7,918 nt of DNA from Clostridiales bacterium (GTDB taxonomy: Bacteria > Bacillota > Clostridia > Christensenellales > Aristaeellaceae): NCBI GenBank assembly GCA_019420065.1, contig JAHZHX010000081.1, forward strand, positions 1 through 7,918. The letters run 5' to 3'. The position numbers and the translations under genes were made by a program. Positions within the stretch are counted from its first letter, which is position 1. Each line of letters opens with the position of its first letter. This document shows positions 1-7,565 of the stretch, one piece after another. The notes beneath the pieces were generated by a model that saw nothing but the letters and a program-made list of their open reading frames with translations, made no database searches and was not told the origin of the DNA.

Positions 1-18
1 TTTAGCGAAATTTCATCG

Positions 19-50
19 CAGGGCATCAAAAAGACTTTTTTGATGCCCTG
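19..50. terminator. Perfect 14-bp hairpin with A/T-run in stem, probable terminator
   Basis: Positions 19-32 pair perfectly with 37-50 around a four-base GACT loop. The loop-proximal part of the stem is A5/T5, so the transcript of either strand carries a U-run inside the structure rather than after it. It could end transcription of a gene lying left of the window, or back up the minus-strand terminator at 119-150. There is no separate U-tail, so the terminator role is inferred. Confidence 0.5.
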
Positions 51-51
51 A

Positions 52-76
52 GCTGCCGGATATAATATCCGGCAGC
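52..76. repeat. Perfect 11-bp inverted repeat (hairpin)
   Basis: Positions 52-62 pair perfectly with 66-76 around a TAA loop, one base after the previous hairpin ends. No strong U-tract follows on either strand. It may be an RNA-stabilising 3' stem-loop, a second half of a tandem terminator, or a protein binding site; the sequence does not decide which. Confidence 0.4.
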
Positions 77-118
77 CATATTCATTTTTGGATTTGATCG
101 TATTTTCCTTGTTCCCAC

Positions 119-150
119 GCAAAAGACCCGCCGTCCTTGCGGGCAGCGGG
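119..150 (-). terminator. Intrinsic terminator of the Tat/FMN-binding protein gene
   Basis: Read on the minus strand, a GC-rich stem (CCCGCTGCC pairing with GGACGGCGGG, one bulged A and one G-U pair) closes a CGCAA loop and is followed at once by TCTTTTG. It begins 17 bases after the TAA stop at 168-170, the expected place for a rho-independent terminator of that gene. Confidence 0.7.
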
Positions 151-167
151 CCGGGAACCAAACAGGA

Positions 168-1118
168 TTACTTCTTGATCTGGGACAGCGCGTCGTTCAC
201 GGCCGCGATCAGCGCTTCGCTGGTCTTGGTCGCGCCGGTCACAGCGTCAACCGCCGTGGACTGGTTGGCGATGATTGCTTCGGGGATCTGCTTGAAGGCA
301 GCCTCGGCAATGGCCGGGGTCTCGTTCTGGCTCAGGATGGTGATCTTCTCGATCTTGTCGCCGTTCATGGTCACCTTGACCTTGATCTCGCCGCCGATTT
401 CGCTGGTGCCCACGCCGATGTATTCGTTCTCGGCGCACACGCTGGGATCATCGGTGGGCTCGGCCACGGGGGCGGCCTCAAAGCCGAAGTGGATGTTCAG
501 CAGCTCGACAGCCTTGGCGGCGGTCTCGCCGGTCACGCTCGCGCAGCGCGCTTTGCGGCCGGGATCGCTCATGGCATAGCCGGTGGCCGCCATGTACTTG
601 CCAACGGAGTCGGCGCACTGGATGGACTCGGCCACGGTGGTCACAGGGGAAGCAATTTCCGGCTGATAGCCCGGGAAGGGATGCTGCTTGTACCAGGCAT
701 ACAGCTCATTGCGCAGAGCGCCGGCGTCCTTGGCTTCGCAGAACAGACCAAAGATAAAGCACGCGCCGCCCAGGGAGCCGCACAGGGAGGAAGCGCCATA
801 GCCGCCCGCGCCATTGGCAAAGGCCTTGGCGGGAATCTGGTTGTAGGGATAGCCATATTCTTCGGCCAGCAGCTCAATCACCGCGGCCACAGCGCCGGCG
901 CAGCAGCCGCCATGGGTGTAAAAGGACTCGTAGCCGTGCTTGAGAACGGCTTCCTTGTCCAGCTTGTGATAGGGCAGAGGCCAGGCGGGCGCCTCGATCG
1001 CGTTTTCAGCCTTGGCGGGCTGCAGCGCGGCGGGGACAACAGACAGGGCGGCAGCGCCCAGCATGCCTTTACCGGCCATGCGCAGGAAGTCGCGGCGGGA
1101 CTGATCCATGTTCTTCAT
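168..1118 (-). CDS. Tat-exported C_GCAxxG-type / FMN-binding redox protein
   Basis: A 316-residue predicted exported flavoprotein. The N-terminus has a twin-arginine signal (SRRDFLR at residues 7-13, a hydrophobic stretch to about 32, likely cleavage after AKA at 35-37). Residues about 55-215 resemble the C_GCAxxG_C_C putative redox family: cysteines 72, 73, 113, 120, 127, 168 and 192, with a CAGA motif at 73-76. No CxxCH haem site is present. Residues about 235-313 form an FMN-binding domain ending in D291-A-V-T-G-A-T297-K-T-S. This matches the motif that ApbE enzymes flavinylate, so T297 should carry covalent FMN. Such proteins pass electrons outside the membrane; the partner is not visible here. 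ATG 1118 was chosen because GGAGGA lies 8 bases upstream and the twin-arginine motif follows directly; upstream codons of the open frame lie in promoter DNA. Family assignment of the cysteine-rich half is by motif only. Confidence 0.88.
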   Translation of the reverse strand: MKNMDQSRRDFLRMAGKGMLGAAALSVVPAALQPAKAENAIEAPAWPLPYHKLDKEAVLKHGYESFYTHGGCCAGAVAAVIELLAEEYGYPYNQIPAKAFANGAGGYGASSLCGSLGGACFIFGLFCEAKDAGALRNELYAWYKQHPFPGYQPEIASPVTTVAESIQCADSVGKYMAATGYAMSDPGRKARCASVTGETAAKAVELLNIHFGFEAAPVAEPTDDPSVCAENEYIGVGTSEIGGEIKVKVTMNGDKIEKITILSQNETPAIAEAAFKQIPEAIIANQSTAVDAVTGATKTSEALIAAVNDALSQIKK

Positions 1119-1156
1119 GATGATTTCCTCCATATAATAATAGTACGTTCTATGCA

Positions 1157-1177
1157 TAACGGCGGTATATACCGTTA
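1157..1177. promoter_or_regulatory. Possible operator palindrome in the leader of the FMN-binding gene
   Basis: TAACGG at 1157-1162 and CCGTTA at 1172-1177 form an inverted repeat, and CGGTATATACCG at 1163-1174 is itself a perfect 12-base palindrome. The site lies just downstream of the predicted start of transcription (about 1184, minus strand), where a bound repressor would block elongation. That it is an operator is inferred from symmetry and position; no regulator gene is adjacent. Confidence 0.4.
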
Positions 1178-1190
1178 CCGACACAGCACG

Positions 1191-1219
1191 ATTATAACAT
1201 GAGATCGCACGTTTGTAAA
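1191..1219 (-). promoter_or_regulatory. Sigma-A type promoter of the FMN-binding protein gene
   Basis: On the minus strand TTTACA (1214-1219) and a perfect TATAAT (1191-1196) are separated by exactly 17 bases. A TG one base before the -10 gives an extended -10 element as well. The predicted transcript has a leader of about 65 bases before the ATG at 1118. Confidence 0.8.
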
Positions 1220-1345
1220 TAGATATGGAAAATATCGATACGCGGCAAAGGCGCCCCGTTTCTATTTCGCTTTGACGGGCAGTTAATCGTCCTGTGCCTT
1301 CTTTTGCCTGGCAGTCCCCCGCACGGAACGCAAGGAGATAAAGCG

Positions 1346-2288
1346 ATGAAAAGCAGCATCCAAAGGCTGAACGACCATAACAGGGCAAGCAAGCTGCGGG
1401 CCGCGGCCTATTGCCGCGTGAGCACCGACCCAGAGAAGCAGGAAGGCTCCTTCGAAACGCAGATGCGTTATTACCGGGAAAAAAATCGAGCAGTCAGCAG
1501 ACATGGAACTGGTCGGCATTTACGGCAACAAGGGCAAGAGCGGCCTCAAGGCCGATAGCCGCCCGGAGCTTCAGCGGCTGCTGAGGGACTGCGAGGCGGA
1601 AAAGATCGCCCTGATCCTCGCCAAGTCCATCTCGCGCTTCGCCCGCAGTATGGCGGGCTGCGTGGAACTGATTCGCAGGCTTCGGGCGTGGCAGGTGACC
1701 ATCGTTTTCGAGAAGGAAGGCCTGCGCACGGATGACGGAAAAAGCGATTTGGTAATTGATATCCTCGCAGCCCTGGCGCAGGAGGAGAGCCACAGCATCA
1801 GCCAAAACAGCATCCGCTGCCACGAGTAATGCGCCTCCGCGTGAAGACCGAGCAGTCGCGCGGCCTACGGTTATACCCGCGCCAGGAACGGCACATGGCA
1901 CGTTTGCGCAAAGGAAGCGCGCCGGGTCAGGGCGGCTTTTCAGATGGCAGCGGAGGGCCGCTCTTATCCCGAGATCCTGACTGCCCTGGACGATATGGAA
2001 CGGCAAGAAAAAAACCGGCGTCGCTTGGCGCCAAAAACGCGTGAAATACATGCTGCGGAACGTGGCGTACCAGGGCGATTACTACTCCCACGGCAAGGTC
2101 TGCCTCACGCCCGGACATCAGGTGGTGAACCGGGGCTATCGGGACAGATTCTAGAGCCGCTGGTTTCGAGGGCGATGTTTGAGCGTGTTCAGCGGATGCT
2201 GGACGGCAGCTTCCTGATCTCCTATCTGCCCATGACGGAGGATAAGCGAAGGATTATGCAGGATGATAGCTGGAAGCCGGGTGCGTAA
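1346..2288 (+). pseudogene. Serine recombinase 1, degenerate (frameshifts and stops)
   Basis: Remnant of a serine site-specific recombinase. AAGGAG lies 8 bases before ATG 1346. The N-terminal catalytic domain shows YCRVSTD (nucleophile serine), then a frameshift, then GIYGNKGKSG and the KSISRFAR arginine motif, then AQEESHSIS. A recombinase domain follows (AYGYTRARNG; KYMLRNVAYQGDYY; EPLVSRAMFERVQRML). Lesions in order: an A7 run at 1479-1485 where six A would keep frame; TAA at 1827-1829 and TGA at 1842-1844 in the correct frame, next to a W-to-C change after SIRC; a second A7 at 2008-2014, again one A too many; and a small out-of-frame deletion near 2150 that exposes TAG at 2152-2154. An intact version would be about 310 residues with no zinc-ribbon or coiled-coil tail. 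It heads the recombinase cluster; the next gene starts 31 bases later. Two stops plus a deletion make it a true pseudogene even if the A-runs were sequencing errors. Confidence 0.85.
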
Positions 2289-2316
2289 GCGCTGCCGCTG
2301 GGAAAGGAGAACATGA

Positions 2317-3630
<1,314 letters not shown>

Positions 3631-3641
<11 letters not shown>

Positions 3642-4023
3642 GAGAGCCTGGATTTATTGCAGGGTTGCGTACCCTGACGCCCATGCGCTGGCGGCGCAAC
3701 AGGCAAACCTGGAAGCGTATGCCGAAAAGCAAGGTTTCGAGATCGTAGGGACTACCGTTGAGCAGGCCAGTGGGATGGACTTCTCCTGCAAGGGACTGGC
3801 CGAGGTTTCCAGCGCGGTGGCCGCAGGTGAGGTTGACCTTCTGCTGGTAGCAAACCTCTCCCTCTTCGGCCAGGATGTGGCCAGCGTGGACGGCTATCTG
3901 CGCTGGCTGGAGGATCAGTTTGTCGAGGTGGTATGCGCCGATGGCACGATACCACAGACCAGTACGGAGATACTGATGGCGCTGATGAAAGAAAGCAGCA
4001 TTTCTCTTGACAGGGTGCGTTAG
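3631..4023 (+). CDS. Resolvase-like protein lacking the catalytic serine
   Basis: A 130-residue open frame resembling the N-terminal catalytic domain of serine recombinases: WIYCRV at 7-12, a helix ending LEAYAEKQGFEIVG, and GEVDLLLVANLSLFGQD (66-82) in place of the usual IDLIITKSISRFARN block. Position 13, where the nucleophile serine should follow YCRV, is alanine, and the arginines of the SRFAR segment are missing, so it should not cut DNA. There is no DNA-binding recombinase domain or zinc ribbon. The ATG overlaps the preceding recombinase stop by 11 bases, which implies translational coupling, and a strong terminator follows 21 bases after the TAG. It may be an accessory subunit of the neighbouring recombinases or a decayed copy. 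It is the only frame in the recombinase block without stops or shifts. Confidence 0.7.
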
Positions 4024-4044
4024 CGACAACGCAATACACAAAAG

Positions 4045-4091
4045 ATCAGGGCTTTTCTATCTGACAACTCAGATAAAAAAGCCCTGATTTT
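4045..4091. terminator. Strong bidirectional terminator hairpin
   Basis: Positions 4045-4064 pair with 4069-4088 over 20 bp with a single mismatch and a CAAC loop. TTTT follows at 4088-4091 on the plus strand, and a CTTTT run follows on the minus strand. It ends the transcript of recombinase 2 and the resolvase-like gene, and would stop read-through into the truncated recombinase 4. Confidence 0.8.
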
Positions 4092-4197
4092 AGACCCAAA
4101 AAATGAAAGCCATCCGGTGGTTATTTTTTCCTGCGCGAGGGCGCTTTCGACACGGTTCACAATTTGTTTACAAATTTCTATTAGTCCGTGCTTGACA
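4092..4197. other. Unassigned segment replacing the 5' end of recombinase 4
   Basis: This stretch lies between a strong terminator and the point where recombinase homology begins abruptly (about 4198). It has no recombinase motifs on the plus strand, and I cannot assign it. On the minus strand an open frame runs through it (IEICKQIVNRVESALAQEK), in helix-like composition, leading toward the 4045-4091 hairpin. It could therefore be the 3' end of an unrelated minus-strand gene left by a deletion or insertion. No RBS or start fits the recombinase here. Confidence 0.3.
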
Positions 4198-5154
4198 TTG
4201 GCTGACGAGGGAATCAGCGGCACCAGCACCCGTCATCACATGAGCTTTCAGCAGATGATTGAGGATTGCAGAGCGGGAAAAATTGATTACGTCATCACCA
4301 AGAGCATCAGCCGCTTTGCCCGGAACACCATGGACTGTCTGAACTATGTGCGGGAGCTGCAAGGCATGGGCGTGCAGCTCTTTTTCGAGAAGGAAGGCAT
4401 TGATACTGCCGAATCCATCTCCGAGATGCTCCTGACGGTGATGGCTGCCTTCGCGTAGGAAGAGAGCCGCTCCATCAGCAAAAATGTGAAATGGGGCATG
4501 CGCAAGCAGTTCGAGGAAGGCAGGGAGCCACGCATCCCCATCTACGGCTACCGGCATACCAAGGAGGAGATGTACGTCATCGTCCCGGAGGAAGCCGCCA
4601 TTGTCCGGGAGATCTTCATGCGCTACGCCCACGGCGAAACACCCAGCGAGATCATGCAGGACATGATTGCCCGGAACGTGCCGCCGCCGGCCGGGAGCAA
4701 GTGGAAGCTGCTGCAATTTCAGCACATGCTCCATAATGAAAAGTACACCGGGGATGTGGTCTTGCAAAAACACTGCATCGAGAGCCACCTGACCCACAAG
4801 GAGGTCAAGAACAAGGGCGAAGTACCGCTTTACCACATCCACAATGCCCATCCTGCCATTATCGACCGGCGTCTGTTCGCGCAGGCGGCGGTGGCAAGGA
4901 TGCGGGAGGTCAAGACGAGCAACAGCAGCTATCCTTATGACACAATGCTGCATTGCCCTATCTGCGGACAGACGCTGGTGCATGGGGCACTGTACCCGGT
5001 CTACTGCGGCGAAAAGCTGCTGCACAACGGCGGCTGAGGCTGCTACGGACCGAAGGGATGCAGGCAATTTCTAATGATCCAGAACCTGCTGGACGAAGCC
5101 ATGCTGGCCGCTTATGAGGAAAAGTTCGGTGAAAGTCTGGAAAAGGTGGATTAG
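4198..5154 (+). pseudogene. Serine recombinase 4, 5'-truncated with two in-frame stops
   Basis: The homology opens in mid-domain with ADEGISGTS, so the 50 or so residues carrying the nucleophile serine are missing. Then follow KSISRFARNTMDCL (catalytic arginine segment), FFEKEGIDT, EESRSISKNVKWGMRKQFEEG, a recombinase domain (IYGYRHTKEE; LHNEKYTGDVVLQK), and a zinc ribbon beginning CPICGQTL. In-frame TAG at 4456-4458 stands where the family has the Q of AxAQEES, a CAG-to-TAG change. TGA at 5035-5037 sits between HNGG and GCYGPKG, where a TGG tryptophan would fit. Reading through both stops gives a continuous frame to TAG 5152-5154 ending FGESLEKVD. No start codon with an RBS serves it. Other genes here use TAG and TGA as real stops, so stop reassignment is unlikely. 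It is a dead gene, probably once a partner of the other recombinases. Confidence 0.85.
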
Positions 5155-5168
5155 AAATAATTTCCTTC

Positions 5169-5230
5169 GCCCTCGTCGGGCTTCTCATAACAGTGTTTAT
5201 TGAGAGGCCCGGCGAGGGCTTTTTTGTTTT
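5169..5230 (+). terminator. Rho-independent terminator after recombinase 4
   Basis: Positions 5169-5187 pair with 5201-5219 as a 19-bp GC-rich stem with two G-U pairs, followed by TTTTTTGTTTT. It starts 14 bases after the recombinase 4 stop and marks the right end of the recognisable recombinase block. Confidence 0.88.
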
Positions 5231-5587
5231 TGGGCTTGATTTGGACAAACAGGCAAATCCCATATGCAGTATCGGATGAGTGAATTGATGATGCAATTCA
5301 CGAGAAGTATGTGAATGTGGTCAATAAGATGGTGTGGAGAAAATACTGAGCGGGTATTGCTGTCAAGGTCTGCCGGAAACAGGAGAAAGAAATATAGGCT
5401 TGCTCATAATGGAAGCGTATTCACAGGCTGCATAGCTTTGACGATACGTCAGAATATTGCGGCAAAAACAAGAGAAAAATATGCGTGATGGCGGTACGGT
5501 GAGCTTCCTTTGAAAAGGAAATCCCGAAAAAGCAGCCAGCAATGACGGAGGGGCGCGCTTTTCGTTCCGACCTCCCTTTTCGTGCAT
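5231..5587. other. Gene-free interval, possibly decayed coding DNA
   Basis: About 360 bases with lower GC than the flanks and no ORF with a credible start, RBS and family match. Two short stretches look coding-like but are broken: an IDDAIHEKYVNVV segment at about 5284-5322, preceded by a stop, and a RYVRILRQKQEKN segment near 5440-5480, also preceded by stops. A weak promoter-like pair (TTGCGG at 5457-5462, 17 bases, TATGCG at 5480-5485) points toward the flippase gene but is not convincing. Confidence 0.35.
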
Positions 5588-5629
5588 AAAAAAACGCTCT
5601 CGGCCATAGGGTGGCAGAGAGCGTTTTTT
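5588..5629. terminator. Bidirectional terminator or attenuator before the flippase gene
   Basis: A5589-C5601 pairs perfectly over 13 bp with 5617-5629 (core AACGCTCTC / GAGAGCGTT), with an A-run on one side and T6 on the other, so it works as a U-tailed hairpin on both strands. It lies only 25 bases before the flippase ATG. Either the flippase promoter is squeezed in after it, which I cannot see, or transcription must pass through it and it acts as an attenuator. Confidence 0.7.
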
Positions 5630-5654
5630 ATGTGTGGAAACGGAGGGAAACAGG

Positions 5655-6959
5655 ATGAAGCAGCGTTCGGTTCGATACCAGGCAGCCGTTCTCACCGGAA
5701 CCAATGCGGTGGTGCGGGCGTTGGGGTTTGTGCTGCGCGTGGCGCTGGGCCGGTTGCTGGGCGCGCAGGCGCTGGGGGTCATGGAGCTGGGGCACAGCGC
5801 GCACATGCTGTCCATTACGCCCGTAACGGCGGGACTGCCGCTGGCCGTCAGCCGCCTGACGGCGCGGGACGACGACAGCCGGGCGCTGGCAGCCGGGCGC
5901 AGCCTGGTATATCGCGTCAGCGCGGTGATGATCCCCTTGTGGGTGATCCTCGCGCCCGTGCTGGCGTATTTGCTGGGCGATATGCGCACGCTGCTGCCGC
6001 TGTGGGTGTTCACGCCCTGCATCCTGGTGCTGGGACTGTCCGCCGTGTATAACGGCTATTGCTATGGACGCGGGCTGGCCTGGCCCCCGGCGCTGAGCGA
6101 ATTGAGCGAACAGGTGATACGCTTTGCGCTGTCGGCGGCGCTGCTGCTGGCGCTGCCCAATCTGACCGTATCCGCCCGCGCCGCCGTGCCGGGGCTTGCC
6201 ACGATGACGGCGGAGACCGCAGGGCTGTTCCTGGTCATGGGCATGCTCAAAAAGAGCGGCTGCCGCAAGGCACCGGCCGAGGCGGCGGTGCGGCGGGAAA
6301 TCGTGGCATTGTCCGTGCCGCTGACGGTATCGCGCCTGATTACCACACTGCTGCGCACGGCAACGGGCGCGCTGCTGCCGCGGCGGCTGGTGGTTTCCGG
6401 CCTCAGCCTGGAGAGCGCCACGGCGGCGCTGGGCATGCTGCAGGGCATGGTGATGCCGGTGCTGTTCCTGCCGGGGGTGTTCACATCGGCGCTGGGCATG
6501 GTGGGCGCGCCTGCCATTGCCCGGCGGGAGGGCGCGAAAATGCGGCGCATGGCGCTGCAATTATTCCTGTCGGCGCTGGGCTGCGGCGTGCTGGGCATGA
6601 TCGCCATTCGCCTGTTTGCGCCCTTTTTGGCCAACGGCATTTACCACGAACCGGCGCTGGAAGCGCTCTTCGCCGCCTCCGCGCCGCTGACGCTCTTTTT
6701 TGCCTTGCAGCAGGCGGCCAACACGCTGCTTTCGGGCGTGGGCGAGCAAAAGAAAACGCTGCTGCCCACCGTGGCGGGCGCAGCGCTGACGCTGTATTTG
6801 CTTTACCGGTTTGCCGCCGCGCCCTCCATGCGCCTGTTTGGCGCGGTATATGCCATGCTGTTAGGGCGGGCGCTGACGGTGGCCTGGGAGCTTGCGCAGG
6901 TGTTTTTTGCCCTGCGGGTCACGGGTTCAGCAGAATCTGCAGCGCAGCCAGGTGATTGA
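5655..6959 (+). CDS. SpoVB/MurJ-like multi-pass lipid or polysaccharide flippase (MOP superfamily)
   Basis: A 434-residue, very hydrophobic inner-membrane protein with about 12 predicted membrane spans; SpoVB is usually longer (about 500 residues, 14 spans). Characteristic features are the first span with basic residues (VRALGFVLRVALGRLLG), the GLPLAVSRL motif (60-68) typical of SpoVB-like proteins, the GMVMPVLFLPGVFTSALG segment in the middle, and a GVGEQKKTLLPTV loop late in the protein. Family members move lipid-linked sugars across the membrane for peptidoglycan, spore cortex or surface polysaccharide; which substrate applies here cannot be told. ATG 5655 follows GGAGGG (5642-5647) by seven bases and is preferred to an in-frame GTG at 5634 that lies next to the terminator loop. 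Its last 41 bases overlap the end of the opposing gene, and there is no terminator between them. A generic oligosaccharide flippase is the alternative label. Confidence 0.87.
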   Translation: MKQRSVRYQAAVLTGTNAVVRALGFVLRVALGRLLGAQALGVMELGHSAHMLSITPVTAGLPLAVSRLTARDDDSRALAAGRSLVYRVSAVMIPLWVILAPVLAYLLGDMRTLLPLWVFTPCILVLGLSAVYNGYCYGRGLAWPPALSELSEQVIRFALSAALLLALPNLTVSARAAVPGLATMTAETAGLFLVMGMLKKSGCRKAPAEAAVRREIVALSVPLTVSRLITTLLRTATGALLPRRLVVSGLSLESATAALGMLQGMVMPVLFLPGVFTSALGMVGAPAIARREGAKMRRMALQLFLSALGCGVLGMIAIRLFAPFLANGIYHEPALEALFAASAPLTLFFALQQAANTLLSGVGEQKKTLLPTVAGAALTLYLLYRFAAAPSMRLFGAVYAMLLGRALTVAWELAQVFFALRVTGSAESAAQPGD

Positions 6960-7395
6960 CCAGCAGCGTGCGCGTTTCGAGAACGGATACCGTATTGCTC
7001 TGGATAATGCTGAAATAGGAGTCGATGTCTTTATACAGCGCGTCGAGCGCCTCCGCCGGGATCAGGCGGCTGTCCTCCCCGAAAACACGGACGGAAAGGG
7101 TGTTGAGCTGATCCATGGCGTAAATGTGCTGGAGGATGCGCGCCAGCTGCGCCGGGGTGCTGGAAGAATTGCTGTTGGTCAGCTTGTCGGCCATGGACTT
7201 GGCCTCGCTGCAGCTGTTGTACACCAACTGCTGCAAATGCGTGCGCATGCGCGCATGCCGGCTCTGCTCGCGGGAGAGCGCAACGCCCAGCACCGCGCAG
7301 GCAGCCAGGGACAAAATCAGCAAAACTGCCAGAATACGGCTTCTTAGCTTGTAATTGGTAAAATTCTGCGGCATCACATGGGAATGACGGTACAT
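6919..7395 (-). CDS. Small membrane-anchored protein of unknown function
   Basis: A 158-residue protein I do not recognise. It has a basic N-terminus, one transmembrane segment at about 21-40 (ILAVLLILSLAACAVLGVAL), and a mostly helical remainder (residues 41-156), probably outside the membrane. A Ser/Asn-rich linker (NSNSSS, 74-79) separates two helical stretches. The C33 in the membrane span lacks a good lipobox, so a lipoprotein is unlikely. ATG 7395 follows AAGGAGG by five bases and a good promoter, which makes it more credible than the longer frame starting at 7419. It is expressed divergently from the ABC ATPase gene and converges on the flippase gene, overlapping it by 41 bases. Helical extracytoplasmic composition would fit a sensor or scaffold, but this is a guess. 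Confidence 0.75.
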   Translation of the reverse strand: MYRHSHVMPQNFTNYKLRSRILAVLLILSLAACAVLGVALSREQSRHARMRTHLQQLVYNSCSEAKSMADKLTNSNSSSTPAQLARILQHIYAMDQLNTLSVRVFGEDSRLIPAEALDALYKDIDSYFSIIQSNTVSVLETRTLLVNHLAALQILLNP

Positions 7396-7436
7396 TTTAT
7401 CCTCCTTTTTCCCAACCAAAATGGGAATGCGTTTTC

Positions 7437-7465
7437 AGTATAGCACATTTTCAGCGTTTCGTAAA
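7437..7465 (-). promoter_or_regulatory. Promoter of the small membrane protein gene
   Basis: On the minus strand TTTACG (7460-7465) and TATACT (7437-7442) are 17 bases apart. The predicted start is near 7430, giving a leader of about 35 bases before ATG 7395. Confidence 0.75.
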
Positions 7466-7524
7466 GTCGGCCGAAATTCGGGCGGATTCCTTTACAGTTT
7501 GTTCATGTCTTTTGCCGCGCCGCG

Positions 7525-7533
7525 TGTTATAAT
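7525..7533 (+). promoter_or_regulatory. Extended -10 promoter of the ABC ATPase gene
   Basis: TG-T-TATAAT (7525-7533) is a perfect extended -10 element, identical over nine bases to that of the FMN-binding gene. No good -35 box lies 16-18 bases upstream, as is usual for promoters of this class. Transcription would start near 7540, about 25 bases before the ATG. Confidence 0.65.
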
Positions 7534-7565
7534 AAGGGCGTATCGAAAGCGAAAGGACACGGGAC

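Noticed and set aside
489..1202. Long plus-strand open frame opposite the FMN-binding gene
   Set aside because: It is the antisense shadow of a high-GC gene; it has no domain motifs, and the minus-strand gene has a promoter, RBS, Tat signal and terminator.
1479..1485. Programmed -1 ribosomal frameshift at the A7 tract
   Set aside because: The correct downstream frame needs a +1 shift (or loss of one A), so a classical -1 slip would not restore it, and the gene has other fatal lesions.
4192..4197. TTGACA as a -35 box for recombinase 4
   Set aside because: No -10 element follows at 16-18 bases and the hexamer lies at the very start of the coding homology.
4168..5067. 299-codon minus-strand open frame across recombinase 4
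   Set aside because: The plus strand carries clear recombinase motifs over the same span; the antisense frame shows no recognisable family.
5582..5654. Short leader peptide overlapping the hairpin before the flippase gene
   Set aside because: The GTG start has no RBS, and the frame only runs into the flippase gene out of register; there is no run of regulatory codons.
5628..6560. Long minus-strand open frames opposite the flippase gene
   Set aside because: They are rich in His, Gln and Arg with low complexity, typical of antisense frames in GC-rich DNA, while the plus frame encodes a clear multi-pass membrane protein.
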